From Ktedonobacteraceae bacterium (lineage in GTDB: Bacteria > Chloroflexota > Ktedonobacteria > Ktedonobacterales > Ktedonobacteraceae), in contig DASRBN010000011.1 in assembly GCA_035653615.1 (NCBI GenBank), positions 1-64,000 on the forward strand: a stretch of 64,000 bases of DNA, given 5' to 3'. The notes under the pieces are model-generated. The model searched no databases. It was not told the DNA's origin and saw only the letters and a list, made by a program, of their open reading frames with translations. The translations under genes and the position numbers were made by a program. The first letter of the stretch is position 1; each line of letters begins with the position of its first letter. Below are positions 15,162-24,281 of the stretch, piece by piece.

Positions 15162-15966
15162 CGCCGTCACGGTCGTACAGAACCAGCGCGTAAAGCAGAT
15201 CGCTCAGAGCCCCTGGTTACGGCGCATCATCTTCTATATTCTCCTGCTGCTGCTGTGGGACGCCATCTGCGCAGCCGGTATCTGGCCGGATTACCTGTTT
15301 CCGACACCACTCGAAGTATGGAACGCGCTGGTCAACGGTTTTATAGGTGGAGGCCTCTATCTCCAGGCATCTCTGGTGAGCCTGGAGCGCCTGGCAATCG
15401 GTTATGGCATCTCGCTGGTTATCGGATTAGTGCTGGGTCTGTTGATAGGGCGCATTCGCCTGGTTGAAGAGACGCTTGGCTCGGTGATATTAGGCCTGCA
15501 GGCCTTGCCCAGCGTGTGCTGGTTGCCGCTGGCAATCCTGTGGTTCGGCCTGACCGAACAGGCCATCATCTTCGTCGTAATCATGGGCGCGCTCTTCTCG
15601 ATCACGCTCGGAGTCGATGCCGGGGTCAAGAACACATCACCTATCTACCTCAAGGCAGCTCGTAACCTGGGATCGCGTGGAATAGGTCTCTATACTCAGG
15701 TGGTGATGCCTGCGGCCATGCCTGCGATCTTGAACGGGCTGAAGCAGGGCTGGACTTTCGCATGGCGCTCGCTCATGGCCGGTGAATTGCTTTTCTTCAC
15801 ACTGAGCCTGGGGAATCTGCTGGAAACCGGGCGCGACCTCAACGATGCATCGCAGGTCATGTCGGTGATGGTCGTGATCATTGTAATTGGCGTTGCCATC
15901 GATAGCCTGGTTTTCGGTCCCTTAGAGCGCCGCGTGCGCGATCGCTGGGGACTTAATCGAAGGTAA
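15145..15966 (+). CDS. ABC transporter permease (SsuC/TauC-like)
   Basis: The 273-residue BPD-type permease has about six membrane segments and the EAA-like coupling loop AARNLGSRGIGLYTQVVMPAAMPAILNGLKQG, followed by WRSLMAGELLF. It forms the membrane pore for the importer. The ATG at 15145 is preferred over the one at 15139 because GAGGAGG ends right before 15139, leaving a proper six-base spacing only for the later start. The start overlaps the end of the ATPase gene, indicating translational coupling. Confidence 0.9.
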   Translation: MPKAISAVTVVQNQRVKQIAQSPWLRRIIFYILLLLLWDAICAAGIWPDYLFPTPLEVWNALVNGFIGGGLYLQASLVSLERLAIGYGISLVIGLVLGLLIGRIRLVEETLGSVILGLQALPSVCWLPLAILWFGLTEQAIIFVVIMGALFSITLGVDAGVKNTSPIYLKAARNLGSRGIGLYTQVVMPAAMPAILNGLKQGWTFAWRSLMAGELLFFTLSLGNLLETGRDLNDASQVMSVMVVIIVIGVAIDSLVFGPLERRVRDRWGLNRR

Positions 15967-16072
15967 GGAAAATCGAATGATGTAATCTGCAACTCTATGC
16001 TATCCTGCCCGTATGATTACATAGCACTATGGAACAGGTCTTAAGCAGGCAAAACGTGAGGAGCAGAACAGC

Positions 16073-16408
16073 ATGTCACAACAAATGAACTACGAAGAGG
16101 GCAGGAGTGAGAAGGAAGCCCCACCTTTCAATAACTACCAGTCCGGCTATTCACAGGACCCTTTCATGGGATCGTATGGGCATAAAATTTCGGCACCGGA
16201 AGATACTTCCAGGGTCGCAAGCGTAGGCCAGCGCCTGACCCTGGCAATCGTTTCTATAGTGATGCTGGTGCCTCTTAGCGGTATCATCATTGGCATCACA
16301 GGTTCGCAAGATAACGTTTTCACGCTGATTGGCGGCCTGGTCGCGCTTGGCTTAATTTGCCTGACGATCATGGTTGTCAATATCGCTTTCAGTTGGAGAG
16401 GAAAGTAA
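16073..16408 (+). CDS. Small membrane protein of unknown function
   Basis: The 111-residue protein has a hydrophilic N-terminus (about 1-55, with Tyr/Ser/Glu-rich sequence and no signal peptide) and two membrane helices (TLAIVSIVMLVPLSGIIIGI and FTLIGGLVALGLICLTIMVV), ending FSWRGK. No family is recognised. GAGGAG lies about nine bases before the ATG. The stop codon lies within a 30-bp terminator stem shared with the convergent mop gene. Confidence 0.6.
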   Translation: MSQQMNYEEGRSEKEAPPFNNYQSGYSQDPFMGSYGHKISAPEDTSRVASVGQRLTLAIVSIVMLVPLSGIIIGITGSQDNVFTLIGGLVALGLICLTIMVVNIAFSWRGK

Positions 16409-16468
16409 GCAGAGCAATAAAGATGGCCAGGGCACATCCTGGCCATCTTTATTGCTCTGCTTACTTTT
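16402..16468. terminator. Bidirectional Rho-independent terminator
   Basis: A perfect stem of about 30 bp (16402-16431 with 16438-16467, loop GCACAT) is flanked by an A run on one side and TTTTATTCTTT on the other. It separates the convergent small membrane protein and molbindin genes and overlaps both 3' ends. Confidence 0.92.
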
Positions 16469-16676
16469 ATTCTTTCCCTATCATCACCTCTGTTGACTTG
16501 ATGATTGCGACAACCTGGTCGCCAGCTTTCAGACCCAGTTCCTCAACCGAGCCGAGCGTGATGGCGGAGACCACTTCCTGACCATCCGGCAGCGAAACGA
16601 CTACCTCGGCCATCACAGCACCTTTCTTCACCTCTTTGACCGTACCCTTTAGCTGGTTGCGCGCGCTCATTTTCAT
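16467..16676 (-). CDS. mop: Molbindin (single Mop/TOBE domain protein)
   Basis: The 69-residue protein is one complete Mop domain: MSARNQLKGTVKEVKKGAVMAEVVV, then VSAITLGSVEELGLKAGDQVVAIIKSTEVMIGK. Molbindins assemble into hexamers that bind molybdate or tungstate oxyanions and buffer cytoplasmic molybdenum. The NQLKGTV and SVEELGL segments are the hallmark. No molybdate transporter is nearby, so it is probably a free-standing gene. The start is at 16676, with AAGGAGC upstream on the minus strand. Confidence 0.92.
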   Translation of the reverse strand: MKMSARNQLKGTVKEVKKGAVMAEVVVSLPDGQEVVSAITLGSVEELGLKAGDQVVAIIKSTEVMIGKE

Positions 16677-16797
16677 AGCAAGCTCCTTTCAATCGGCAAA
16701 ATATGACTTTGTGACGTTTTTCAATCGGGCAGGTAATCAAACGAATCTGCTCCTTAGTAATATACGGCATCTAACCGGCCTCAGGTACAAAGAAAGA

Positions 16798-17250
16798 TCA
16801 ATGGAGCATGCTTTTATAATCGGCTAGCCGCCGTACCCAGGGGAGTTTACCGCCGATTGCGTTCCAGAGTCGGGTGTCTGCGGTCCAGTAGTCGCACTGC
16901 TCGCGTTCCGCTAAGGCAAGATAATGTGGATCGTATGCGGCTGGAAGAGAATAAAGATGGGCTAATTCAATTGCTCTCTTGCCTAGATTTAAGAAATCAT
17001 CAAGGTTAAGCTCAAGTTCAATAAGTAGAACATCTTCTAACCCTTTCTTCGCTCTTTCGGCTGAAAGTTCACCTTTACGGACACGCTGATATAATACGTT
17101 AGCAACCTCATACGCGAGTAGAGCAGGAGCCCGTATCTCTGTTCCTTCATCAATCCACTTGAAGAGTAAGGCCAGTGCTAAACTGGAATCAGGTTCATCC
17201 AACACCCATTTGATAGCAATACTTGTATCAACAACTACTTTTTTTCTCAT
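16798..17250 (-). CDS. VapC-type PIN-domain toxin
   Basis: The 150-residue PIN-domain nuclease keeps the acidic quartet: D8 (VVVDTSIAIKW), E48 (LLAYEVANVLYQ), D107 (AAYDPHYLALAE) and D125 (YWTADTRLWN). VapC toxins cleave specific RNAs, often tRNA, when released from the antitoxin. Its start overlaps the antitoxin stop (ATGA-type overlap at 17247-17250), typical of a coupled toxin-antitoxin pair. Confidence 0.92.
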   Translation of the reverse strand: MRKKVVVDTSIAIKWVLDEPDSSLALALLFKWIDEGTEIRAPALLAYEVANVLYQRVRKGELSAERAKKGLEDVLLIELELNLDDFLNLGKRAIELAHLYSLPAAYDPHYLALAEREQCDYWTADTRLWNAIGGKLPWVRRLADYKSMLH

Positions 17251-17594
17251 AACTCACCTAAGTACCTGGAGCGCTCTTCGCGCATCTCTCGAATAAGTTC
17301 GGTAGAATCACTAAATGGCTCTCCCTGGCGCTCTTGTCTGATCTCCTCTCTTATTTGTAAGAGCCGTTCAAGTAATTTACGGCGATCAGGGCGAGGCCTC
17401 TCTTCCTCATTCACCTCTACTTCGGGAACAGCCTGCTCCAGAATATCTTCGACATATGCACGGATAGAAAGATCCTTCTGCGCTGCCGCAATCTTGATGC
17501 GGCGGCGTAACTCAGGGCTAATATCGATCATCAGGCGAGGACGCTTGCTCTGATGCCTGCTTTGATCATCATTATTCTGCTGCTGCATTGCCAT
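17247..17594 (-). CDS. Antitoxin partner of the VapC toxin, RHH-like
   Basis: The 115-residue protein has a central RPRLMIDISPELRRRIKIAAAQKDLSIRAYVEDILEQA, the beta-helix-helix pattern of ribbon-helix-helix DNA-binding proteins, at about 18-56. A long charged C-terminal helix would bind the toxin (LLERLLQIREEIRQER, then SDSTELIREMREER). AGAGGTG before the ATG at 17594 supports the start. Expected to neutralise the toxin and repress the operon; the operator was not identified. Confidence 0.85.
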   Translation of the reverse strand: MAMQQQNNDDQSRHQSKRPRLMIDISPELRRRIKIAAAQKDLSIRAYVEDILEQAVPEVEVNEEERPRPDRRKLLERLLQIREEIRQERQGEPFSDSTELIREMREERSRYLGEL

Positions 17595-17784
17595 AATTTC
17601 ACCTCTGTTCTTTAAAAGAAGCTACATGAGCATCTGCAAGATGAAATACCTCTCGATGCTACCCATATCCAATATCTGATGAGGTAATTATATATCATTG
17701 GTGACAAGTCGTCAAGACATATTTCTATATTTATGACACAATCTATAGTAAGTTACTTTTCTCGCTTGATGCGATGCCAGGTAG

Positions 17785-18759
17785 TCAGGAGTTATCGTTC
17801 TGTGAAAATACGTCAGCAGGCACTTTCTGTGGCACGATAACCTTTAAGCTCGCAGGAAGAATGCTGAAAGTAGCGGGGGTATAACCGGCGGCTTCGCCAT
17901 CGACCTGAATGGCGACCGGCTGTGGCGTTTCTATCGCAATAGAGGTGAAGGTTTCGTAATGAACCCAGTGACGGCGATGTTCGCGGCGCAGGATGAAGTC
18001 CCACAGCACTACCAGGCGACCAAACGGCCCGCGCCTGCGCACGATGCATAAATCGAGCAAGCCATCGTCGCACTTCGCCTGCCAGGTAAACTTGAACGCG
18101 CCCGCGTAGAGCTGGGTATTGCCGACAAAAACCTGCAAGGCGCGCATGTTCACAGTTTTTCCATTCTTGTGAAGAGTAACGGGGAAGCTTTGATAGCCGG
18201 GGCCTAACCAGGTAGCGGCGAGGAAATAACCAAAAATGCCCAGGCGTTTGAGCGGCTTTTTTTCGACGGCCTGCGTGATTGTGCCATCGAGACCGATGCC
18301 GACCATCATCAGAAAATAGCGCCCGTTGACGCAGCCGAGGTCAATACAGCGCGTCTGCCCATGCAGCAGCACGTCGCGCGCGCCTGCATCATAAAAAGGA
18401 ATGCCCATTTCGCGCGCCCACACATTGACGGTGCCCGTAGGGATGACGCCCAGCGCGGTTTCGCTTCCGGCCAGGGCCTGGATGATTTCGTTGATGGTGC
18501 CGTCGCCACCCACTGCGATTACCACGTCGGCTTTCTGTTCTACGGCAGTGCGAGCCAGTTGCTCCGCATCACCGGCTCTTTGCGTGTAACAGAGCTCGAC
18601 CCTCCAGCCCTGATTGCGTAAAAATGAGGCGGTCTCATGCAAGCGATGCGTATGATGCACAAAGACACCCGATCCCGAATTGGGATTGGCGATCATGACG
18701 GCAAAACAATGCGATGCGCCCGAAGCGTGCGAAATATCCCCGGTTGTATCTGTCAGCAT
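17785..18759 (-). CDS. Diacylglycerol kinase-family lipid kinase
   Basis: The 324-residue protein has the DAGK catalytic domain with IANPNSGSG near residue 26, VVIAVGGDGTINEIIQAL, LGVIPTGTVNVWAREMGIP and the later FKFTWQAKCDDGLLDLCIV. It matches the YegS/DgkB-like family that phosphorylates diacylglycerol or related lipids using ATP at the membrane face. The C-terminal VAIQVDGEAAGYTPATFSILP is the second conserved lobe. It is followed (upstream on the minus strand) by the murF-alr gene 23 bases away, so the two are probably co-transcribed. Confidence 0.9.
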   Translation of the reverse strand: MLTDTTGDISHASGASHCFAVMIANPNSGSGVFVHHTHRLHETASFLRNQGWRVELCYTQRAGDAEQLARTAVEQKADVVIAVGGDGTINEIIQALAGSETALGVIPTGTVNVWAREMGIPFYDAGARDVLLHGQTRCIDLGCVNGRYFLMMVGIGLDGTITQAVEKKPLKRLGIFGYFLAATWLGPGYQSFPVTLHKNGKTVNMRALQVFVGNTQLYAGAFKFTWQAKCDDGLLDLCIVRRRGPFGRLVVLWDFILRREHRRHWVHYETFTSIAIETPQPVAIQVDGEAAGYTPATFSILPASLKVIVPQKVPADVFSQNDNS

Positions 18760-18782
18760 ATTACTTCTCCGGCTCTACAAGA

Positions 18783-21443
18783 TCAATCTACGCGCGGCAC
18801 GCGTGCCAGGATTTCCGAGACGACTTCATAATTAATTGTACCCAATCGCTGCGCCACCTGCTCGGCGGTAAGAGTCGCCTGTCCCTGTCGTCCGATCAAG
18901 ACTACCTCGTCACCTACACGCGCCTGCGGAATGTGCGAGACATCGACGATGCACTGGTCCATGCAGACCCGACCCAGCAGCGGCGCTTCCTGCCCGTGAA
19001 TCAGCACGGAACCCCAGTTGGCCGGAGCGCGGCGAAATCCGTCGGCGTAGCCAACCGGCAGTATCGCCACCGTTGTAGGCCGTTCCGTCGTAAAGGTACA
19101 GCCGTAACTGATGCATTCCCCTGCCGGTATGAGCTTGACCTGGCCCACCTGCGTTTTGAACGAAAGCGCGGGCCGAAAGCCTTCCGGCAGGCGCACCTCC
19201 GTCGATGGGTCCAGACCATACAGCGCGATACCGGGCCGCACCATATCGAAATGCGCCTCAGGCAAACTCAAGATCGCCGCGCTGTTGGCGGCATGAATCA
19301 GAGGCGGGCGGATGCCTTTTCTCTCCAATACTTCCAATACGCGCCGGAACCGATTCAGTTGCAGGCGCGCATGAGCTAAATTGGCACTATCGGCCATCGC
19401 GAAATGGGTAAAGATACCTTCCAGAACAAGCCCGGGCAAACGTTCAACCTCCTGGGCCAGTTGTAATACGTTTTCGGGTTCCTCGGCACGTATACCCAAT
19501 CGCCCCATACCGCTATCGACCTTGATGTGGACATTGACGGATTTTTTCAGGGCCTGAGCAGCACGCGAGAGCGCCTGGGCCGCTTCCACCGAATACAGTG
19601 TGATCGACAATCCCAGGCGCACAGCCTCGCGCATTTGCCAGTGAGGGACATAGCCAAAAACAAGCATGGGCGCATTGATGCCGGCTTCGCGCAAAGGCGC
19701 GGCCTCGCTTACCGTCGCCACCCCGATCATGGTGGCACCATTGTGCAAAACTGTACGCGCCACCTTCAGCGCTCCATGCCCGTAGGCATCGGCTTTCAAA
19801 CTGGCAAGAATACCGACTCGCGGCCCGACCAGCGCCTGAATGCGCCGCGTATTATTCGCGATGGCGCTCAGGTCGATTTCTACCCAGGTAGGCCGCTCGG
19901 GGCGCATAACCACAATTTGCTTCCAACCCGGCATCTGGCGCACCAGCTGTTCGGGCGCCTGTTCAGGTTGCGCCATAAGCATTTCTGTTACTCGCTCCAT
20001 GCGCGTTTCCTCGGAACCTTTGATGAGGACGGTGGATGCGTAGGATAGGAGTTCCGGGTTGGCGGAAGGAACGGATTGGGCCGGTAAATCGGCGGTGTGT
20101 ACGATCAATCGGCCCCCATGGGATTCTGCGATGAAATGCCGCGCTACTTTTACAGCGTCTTCGTGGGTTGAGGTGATGATGATGCGCTCTGGCGAGAGAC
20201 CGGCCTGCTGCGCGGCTTCGGAAACAGTTGTCGCCCACTCTCCGCGCAAAATCAGGTAGTCGACGCACGAGGCGGTTTTCTGCCCGGCCTGGCGATGGGC
20301 CTCCTCTTCATAGTCGCCCAGGCGTAACATATCGCCAAGCACGGCAATACGGCGACCCGAAGGAAGCGTTCGTAGTGTTTCCAGCCCGACAAGCACCGAC
20401 GCGGGTGTAGCATTGTGCGTATCGTCGAGCAGCATCGAACCCTGTATGCCGGGGACAGGATTGAGTCTCCCCGGCAGTGGATATACATTCGCCAGGGCAT
20501 GAGCTATGTCATCCTGATTCAAGCCACAATAGCTGCCGACAGTAGAAGCAGCAAGCATAGTGGAGATATGATGCGCGCCCAGCAGGTGCGAAGAGAGATG
20601 GACAGGTTCATCAAAACGGATGCCCTGCCACGTCACTTTCACGTTTTGTGCCGCCAACGGCATAAAAGGTATGATGGGAGCAACAATAAACCTCGCGAGC
20701 GAATCTACCATGGAGCCTGAGATGATATCGCGGATGCGCGCATCATCGATGTTGACGATAGCCACACCTTCCTCTGGAAGGTGGGTAAGGAGGGAAACCA
20801 GTTCGGCGGCCAATCGATCAACGCTGCCAAAATACTGGAGCTGCGCAGGGCTGATATTGGTCAGGACACCAATCTGGGGCCGCGCAATGCGACACAGGTC
20901 TTGAATCTCACCCGGATGATCGCAACTCATCTCCAATACCGCGTACTCGTGGCGCTCTTCAAGACGGCCAAGCGAGAGCGGCAATCCCAGCAGGTCATTG
21001 TAGTTTTGCCAGCTGCGAAATGTGGCAAAGCTACCGGCCAGGACAGTAGCTATAGCTTCCTTTGTGCTGGTCTTGCCAGTGCTGCCGGTTACGGCGATAA
21101 CCGTCGGATGCCAGCGCTCCAGAATGAAGCGAGCATATTGTTGTAAGGCGATGCGTGTGTCTTCTACGACGACGACAGCAATGCCTGCCTGTTGTATCGC
21201 CAATTGCGCTTCCTCAGAGAGCGCGTTCATATAGCGAGCCTCTAGCAGCAGGCCCGCCGCTCCTCGCTTCACAGCATCGCCCAGGTAATCATGGCCATCG
21301 CGGCGTTCGCCGCGCACGGCTACAAAGAGTTCGCCAGGGATCAGTTGCCTGGTATCGTGGTTAAAAGCATCGAAGTGTTGCTGTTTTCCTGCAAAGCGCA
21401 GCACTCCCTGTGTCGCGTCGAGCAGGTGATCAAGGAATATCAT
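18783..21443 (-). CDS. murF-alr: Bifunctional MurF ligase / alanine racemase
   Basis: The 886-residue fusion joins two cell-wall enzymes. Residues 1 to about 480 are MurF (UDP-MurNAc-tripeptide:D-Ala-D-Ala ligase), with DTRQLIPGELFVAVRG, the P-loop AVTGSTGKTSTKEA (about 117-130), SCDHPGEIQDLCRIARPQIGVLTNI and LLDDTHNATPAS. Residues about 505-886 are a PLP-dependent alanine racemase, with WVEIDLSAIANNTR, the PLP lysine in LKADAYGHGALKVA, CISYGCTFTTE (catalytic Tyr region is elsewhere conserved in the family), LPVGYADGFRR and LGRVCMDQCIVDVSH. One chain thus makes D-alanine and uses the dipeptide derived from it. No frameshift separates the halves. Confidence 0.93.
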   Translation of the reverse strand: MIFLDHLLDATQGVLRFAGKQQHFDAFNHDTRQLIPGELFVAVRGERRDGHDYLGDAVKRGAAGLLLEARYMNALSEEAQLAIQQAGIAVVVVEDTRIALQQYARFILERWHPTVIAVTGSTGKTSTKEAIATVLAGSFATFRSWQNYNDLLGLPLSLGRLEERHEYAVLEMSCDHPGEIQDLCRIARPQIGVLTNISPAQLQYFGSVDRLAAELVSLLTHLPEEGVAIVNIDDARIRDIISGSMVDSLARFIVAPIIPFMPLAAQNVKVTWQGIRFDEPVHLSSHLLGAHHISTMLAASTVGSYCGLNQDDIAHALANVYPLPGRLNPVPGIQGSMLLDDTHNATPASVLVGLETLRTLPSGRRIAVLGDMLRLGDYEEEAHRQAGQKTASCVDYLILRGEWATTVSEAAQQAGLSPERIIITSTHEDAVKVARHFIAESHGGRLIVHTADLPAQSVPSANPELLSYASTVLIKGSEETRMERVTEMLMAQPEQAPEQLVRQMPGWKQIVVMRPERPTWVEIDLSAIANNTRRIQALVGPRVGILASLKADAYGHGALKVARTVLHNGATMIGVATVSEAAPLREAGINAPMLVFGYVPHWQMREAVRLGLSITLYSVEAAQALSRAAQALKKSVNVHIKVDSGMGRLGIRAEEPENVLQLAQEVERLPGLVLEGIFTHFAMADSANLAHARLQLNRFRRVLEVLERKGIRPPLIHAANSAAILSLPEAHFDMVRPGIALYGLDPSTEVRLPEGFRPALSFKTQVGQVKLIPAGECISYGCTFTTERPTTVAILPVGYADGFRRAPANWGSVLIHGQEAPLLGRVCMDQCIVDVSHIPQARVGDEVVLIGRQGQATLTAEQVAQRLGTINYEVVSEILARVPRVD

Positions 21444-21514
21444 TATGGCTCCAACTAGCAGGCTATCACGCGATTTCTCTAGCAGTAGCGGTACTTCCCA
21501 CTGCTCTCTCTACT

Positions 21515-21566
21515 AAAAAACGAGGAGGGCCAGTGATCTGTTACATCAGAGGCCCTCCTCGTTTTT
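21515..21566. terminator. Bidirectional terminator-like hairpin
   Basis: AAAAAACGAGGAGGGCC (21515-21531) pairs with GGCCCTCCTCGTTTTT (21551-21566) across a 19-base loop. The A and T runs on both flanks allow termination in either direction; it lies downstream of the 555-residue secreted protein gene read on the minus strand. Confidence 0.88.
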
Positions 21567-21620
21567 AGCGAAAGGAGCAACTCAAGAAGGAGGAGGCTAG
21601 AAATTAACCTGTCTGCAAAG

Positions 21621-23288
21621 TTATGCCTGTATCTCCATGACGCGAGTTCCCCAGTTCGTATGTGTATATCCCGGCCCTGGAATATACTCGGTTGCCATCC
21701 AGATGGTCTTGCCATTGTTCGATGGATCAATGACGGCCGCCGAATAGTCGCCCCAGCGGCACAGGCCACCTAATTTGGGTAAGCAGGCGTATTCACGCAC
21801 GCGGTAAACTCCGGCAGCGGCTACCTGCACGGCTCCAAAACCGGTCTTACCTGACGGCATGACGGTATAGACCGCGCTGGGATATACCTGCGCTGCTGAC
21901 AGGCTCATGGTCATGACTACTGTGCCATCGGGACTCGCCTGAATTGCCGGATACATCAGATAGGTGCCCAGCATGTCTACATATCCCTGGTTCGTTACGT
22001 TAGCACCGCCGATGACATTCCCTTTCAAATGGGGCTGGATTTCAAACCACGCTGCCGCCGAGCGAATCTGCGTATCACCCGGAATCGTGATGGCCGTGGT
22101 CAAAGAGGACCATAATTGCCCATTGATGAACTGCACCTGCTGCATGCGATCATCATCGGTATTGAGCAGTTCATTATGCGGGCTTTGCGCGCTCGGTGGC
22201 AGTCCGTAGGTTTCCGAAGTAATCACCACGCTGCTGAGATCTGGCACGCCACCTTTCCCTACCTTATCGCGGCCGGTCATGGCCCAGACACCGATGCGAT
22301 TATCGAATGTTCCATTGGGGTCAAGCGAGTTCAAGAAGTATTCGGCGTTGACATCGCCATGATTGATGGCGGGCTGTACCGAAGCCGCAATAGTACCACC
22401 GATATTCAGGTTGCCGAAATGCACATAATTGACCTTCGTATTGTGTACCAGAGCCGCTTTATCGAGCGCGTAAATCTGCGCGCCGTTGAACTGCGGCCCA
22501 AGGATCGAGAACTCGTTGGTGCTGACATAGAAATTGAACTGGTCAAGTCCAAAGAGCGGCTGATCACCAAAGCAAGGACAACCAGGATCGCGATTGTCGG
22601 TCGTATCGATTTTATAGACCACCGCCGACTTGAGCGGATTGTCATTCGTACTGACCTCGATATCAAAATGCGAATGCTTGTTATTCGGGTCGATGGTGAG
22701 AATAGTGCTGAACCAGGCTTGCGTCGTAGGATCAAAATAGCAGCGCGGATCGCTGGTGAACTCGGATGGCGACTCGCCGAAGAAGCTATTCATACTGATC
22801 AGCCCGGAAGCGAGCGTACCATTGCGGTGGTAAAGCGCGAAAACGGAATTCACTTCTTCCAGCACGTAATCGCCATTGACGCAGAGGCCCTGGTCGGGGG
22901 GTTCAACAGTGCTGCCGTTCACGTTGAAGCTGTCAACTCCACTCAGTCCATTGAAATTCTGCAACAACGAGTGCCCATTCCCTGACGGTGATGCCGGCGC
23001 TTCCGGCAGGCCATTCGCGCTACCTGTGCTACCTTTACGGGTAGGGCGATTGACCTTGATCGCAGAGAAATCGGAATGAGAAGACGCGGAAGAGCCTTTC
23101 GAGCTAGTTAAGTCCGCCCGGATTACCGCGCTCACCGCTCCCTGGCTGACCGAGTACGGATTGCCAGCAGCATGAGCCAGGGTCGATGGACCATGGAAAA
23201 AACCCGTCACCGCAAATCCGCCGGCGACAGCCAGGATAGTGACGAGCGAAAGGATAATGCTCATCTTTGAGCGAGAAGTAATGCGCAT
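21621..23288 (-). CDS. Secreted protein of unknown function
   Basis: The 555-residue protein starts with a signal peptide or anchor (RSKMSIILSLVTILAVAGGFAV, probable cleavage after LAHAAG). A Ser-rich linker follows, then a large beta-rich domain with repeated blade-like segments such as LCVNGDYVLEEVNSVFALYHRNG, DPRCYFDPTTQAWFSTILTID, DQPLFGLDQFNFYVSTNEFS and CRWGDYSAAVIDPSNNGKTIWMATEYI. The DPxTxxWFSTIL and WGDYSAAVxDP patterns recall sialidase/beta-propeller folds, but no specific family can be named. It is exported, monocistronic and terminates at the hairpin near 21540. Confidence 0.75.
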   Translation of the reverse strand: MRITSRSKMSIILSLVTILAVAGGFAVTGFFHGPSTLAHAAGNPYSVSQGAVSAVIRADLTSSKGSSASSHSDFSAIKVNRPTRKGSTGSANGLPEAPASPSGNGHSLLQNFNGLSGVDSFNVNGSTVEPPDQGLCVNGDYVLEEVNSVFALYHRNGTLASGLISMNSFFGESPSEFTSDPRCYFDPTTQAWFSTILTIDPNNKHSHFDIEVSTNDNPLKSAVVYKIDTTDNRDPGCPCFGDQPLFGLDQFNFYVSTNEFSILGPQFNGAQIYALDKAALVHNTKVNYVHFGNLNIGGTIAASVQPAINHGDVNAEYFLNSLDPNGTFDNRIGVWAMTGRDKVGKGGVPDLSSVVITSETYGLPPSAQSPHNELLNTDDDRMQQVQFINGQLWSSLTTAITIPGDTQIRSAAAWFEIQPHLKGNVIGGANVTNQGYVDMLGTYLMYPAIQASPDGTVVMTMSLSAAQVYPSAVYTVMPSGKTGFGAVQVAAAGVYRVREYACLPKLGGLCRWGDYSAAVIDPSNNGKTIWMATEYIPGPGYTHTNWGTRVMEIQA

Positions 23289-23676
23289 GCGACCATCTCA
23301 CTTTCGAAAATAATTTCAATCTCACATGAGAAGCCAGGTCCAATAGCCAACAGCGTTTATCGGGTATCAGATACAATTATGGAAGAAAGCGCTCAGATAC
23401 GAAAGGGTAAAGTGGTTAAGAAGCGGTTAAGGGCTGGTTGCAATTTTGTACAAAACGAAGCAAATGAACGCTACTCGTTTTTTAAGAGAGCAAAAAAGCC
23501 TTCCAGGATGAAAATAACTTATATATACATTTACACAAGAATTAAAAATGTAAAATGCTTGATTAGACAAGCAAAAAGGGGATGATTTTTGGCGATTTTT
23601 GTCGTATAATATATCCATGAGGTTCGATCTGCAACCTCGTAGGGGGAAATATTTCTTCAAGGAGGAAGGAAGAAAC

Positions 23677-24102
23677 ATGCTCCAAAAACGATTCCTGCTT
23701 ACCGTCGTCCTTAGTACGCTGCTGGCTATGCTCTCCATGGGTTTTATGACGCTCACCGCGAGCGCGCAGGCTGTAGCATCTCCGGCACATAGTGTCACGT
23801 TCAAAGTCGGCACCACGCCGCTATCCGGCACGCCGAATTCGAACATCAAGGATAACAAGAAAGGGAAACCGGTCTTCAAGCCGAAGAAGCTCTCCTGCAC
23901 CCAGGTTCAGGGTCAGGCCTGCAACACCATCACCAACGAGTCCAATGAAAATGTAGACATTTACCTGAATGGCAGCTACTTCTTCAGCCAGACACCAGGT
24001 CAGGTCAACTACATCTACTACGGTGGAGCTGGAACCTACGTTTACACCATACCCAACCAGAATCCCAAGACCAAACTGACGGTAACCGTCACGATGGGTT
24101 AA
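23677..24102 (+). CDS. Small secreted protein of unknown function
   Basis: The 141-residue product has a signal peptide (LLTVVLSTLLAMLSMGFMTL, likely cut after TASAQA), a Lys-rich linker and a C-terminal domain with two cysteines (LSCTQVQGQACNTI) and Tyr/Gly-rich beta sequence (NVDIYLNGSYFF, QVNYIYYGGAGTYVYTI). GGAGGAAGGAAGAAAC before the ATG at 23677 sets the start; an earlier ATG at 23599 would lack it. A hairpin terminator follows. No family recognised. Confidence 0.7.
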   Translation: MLQKRFLLTVVLSTLLAMLSMGFMTLTASAQAVASPAHSVTFKVGTTPLSGTPNSNIKDNKKGKPVFKPKKLSCTQVQGQACNTITNESNENVDIYLNGSYFFSQTPGQVNYIYYGGAGTYVYTIPNQNPKTKLTVTVTMG

Positions 24103-24136
24103 TCGCGGCGACCTTCCAACAGGGCCGAGAAAAATC

Positions 24137-24179
24137 AACAGCGCTTGATAGGGTGAATCTATCAAGCGCTGTTCCTTTT
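24137..24179 (+). terminator. Rho-independent terminator
   Basis: AACAGCGCTTGATAG (24137-24151) pairs perfectly with CTATCAAGCGCTGTT (24159-24173) across a seven-base loop, followed by CCTTTTA. It ends the small secreted protein gene. Confidence 0.88.
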
Positions 24180-24281
24180 AAGTATCCTCAACAAACGCAG
24201 GATAAGCGTGTCTTATCCATGTGAGAGATACGCTGAATTGTTTTCCCTAGATCAATGCGCTATGGAGTCAATACGGCTCTT

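Noticed and set aside
22116-22985. 289-codon open frame on the plus strand
   Set aside because: Antisense to the secreted protein gene 21621-23288, with no motif or ribosome-binding site; a shadow of its codon use.
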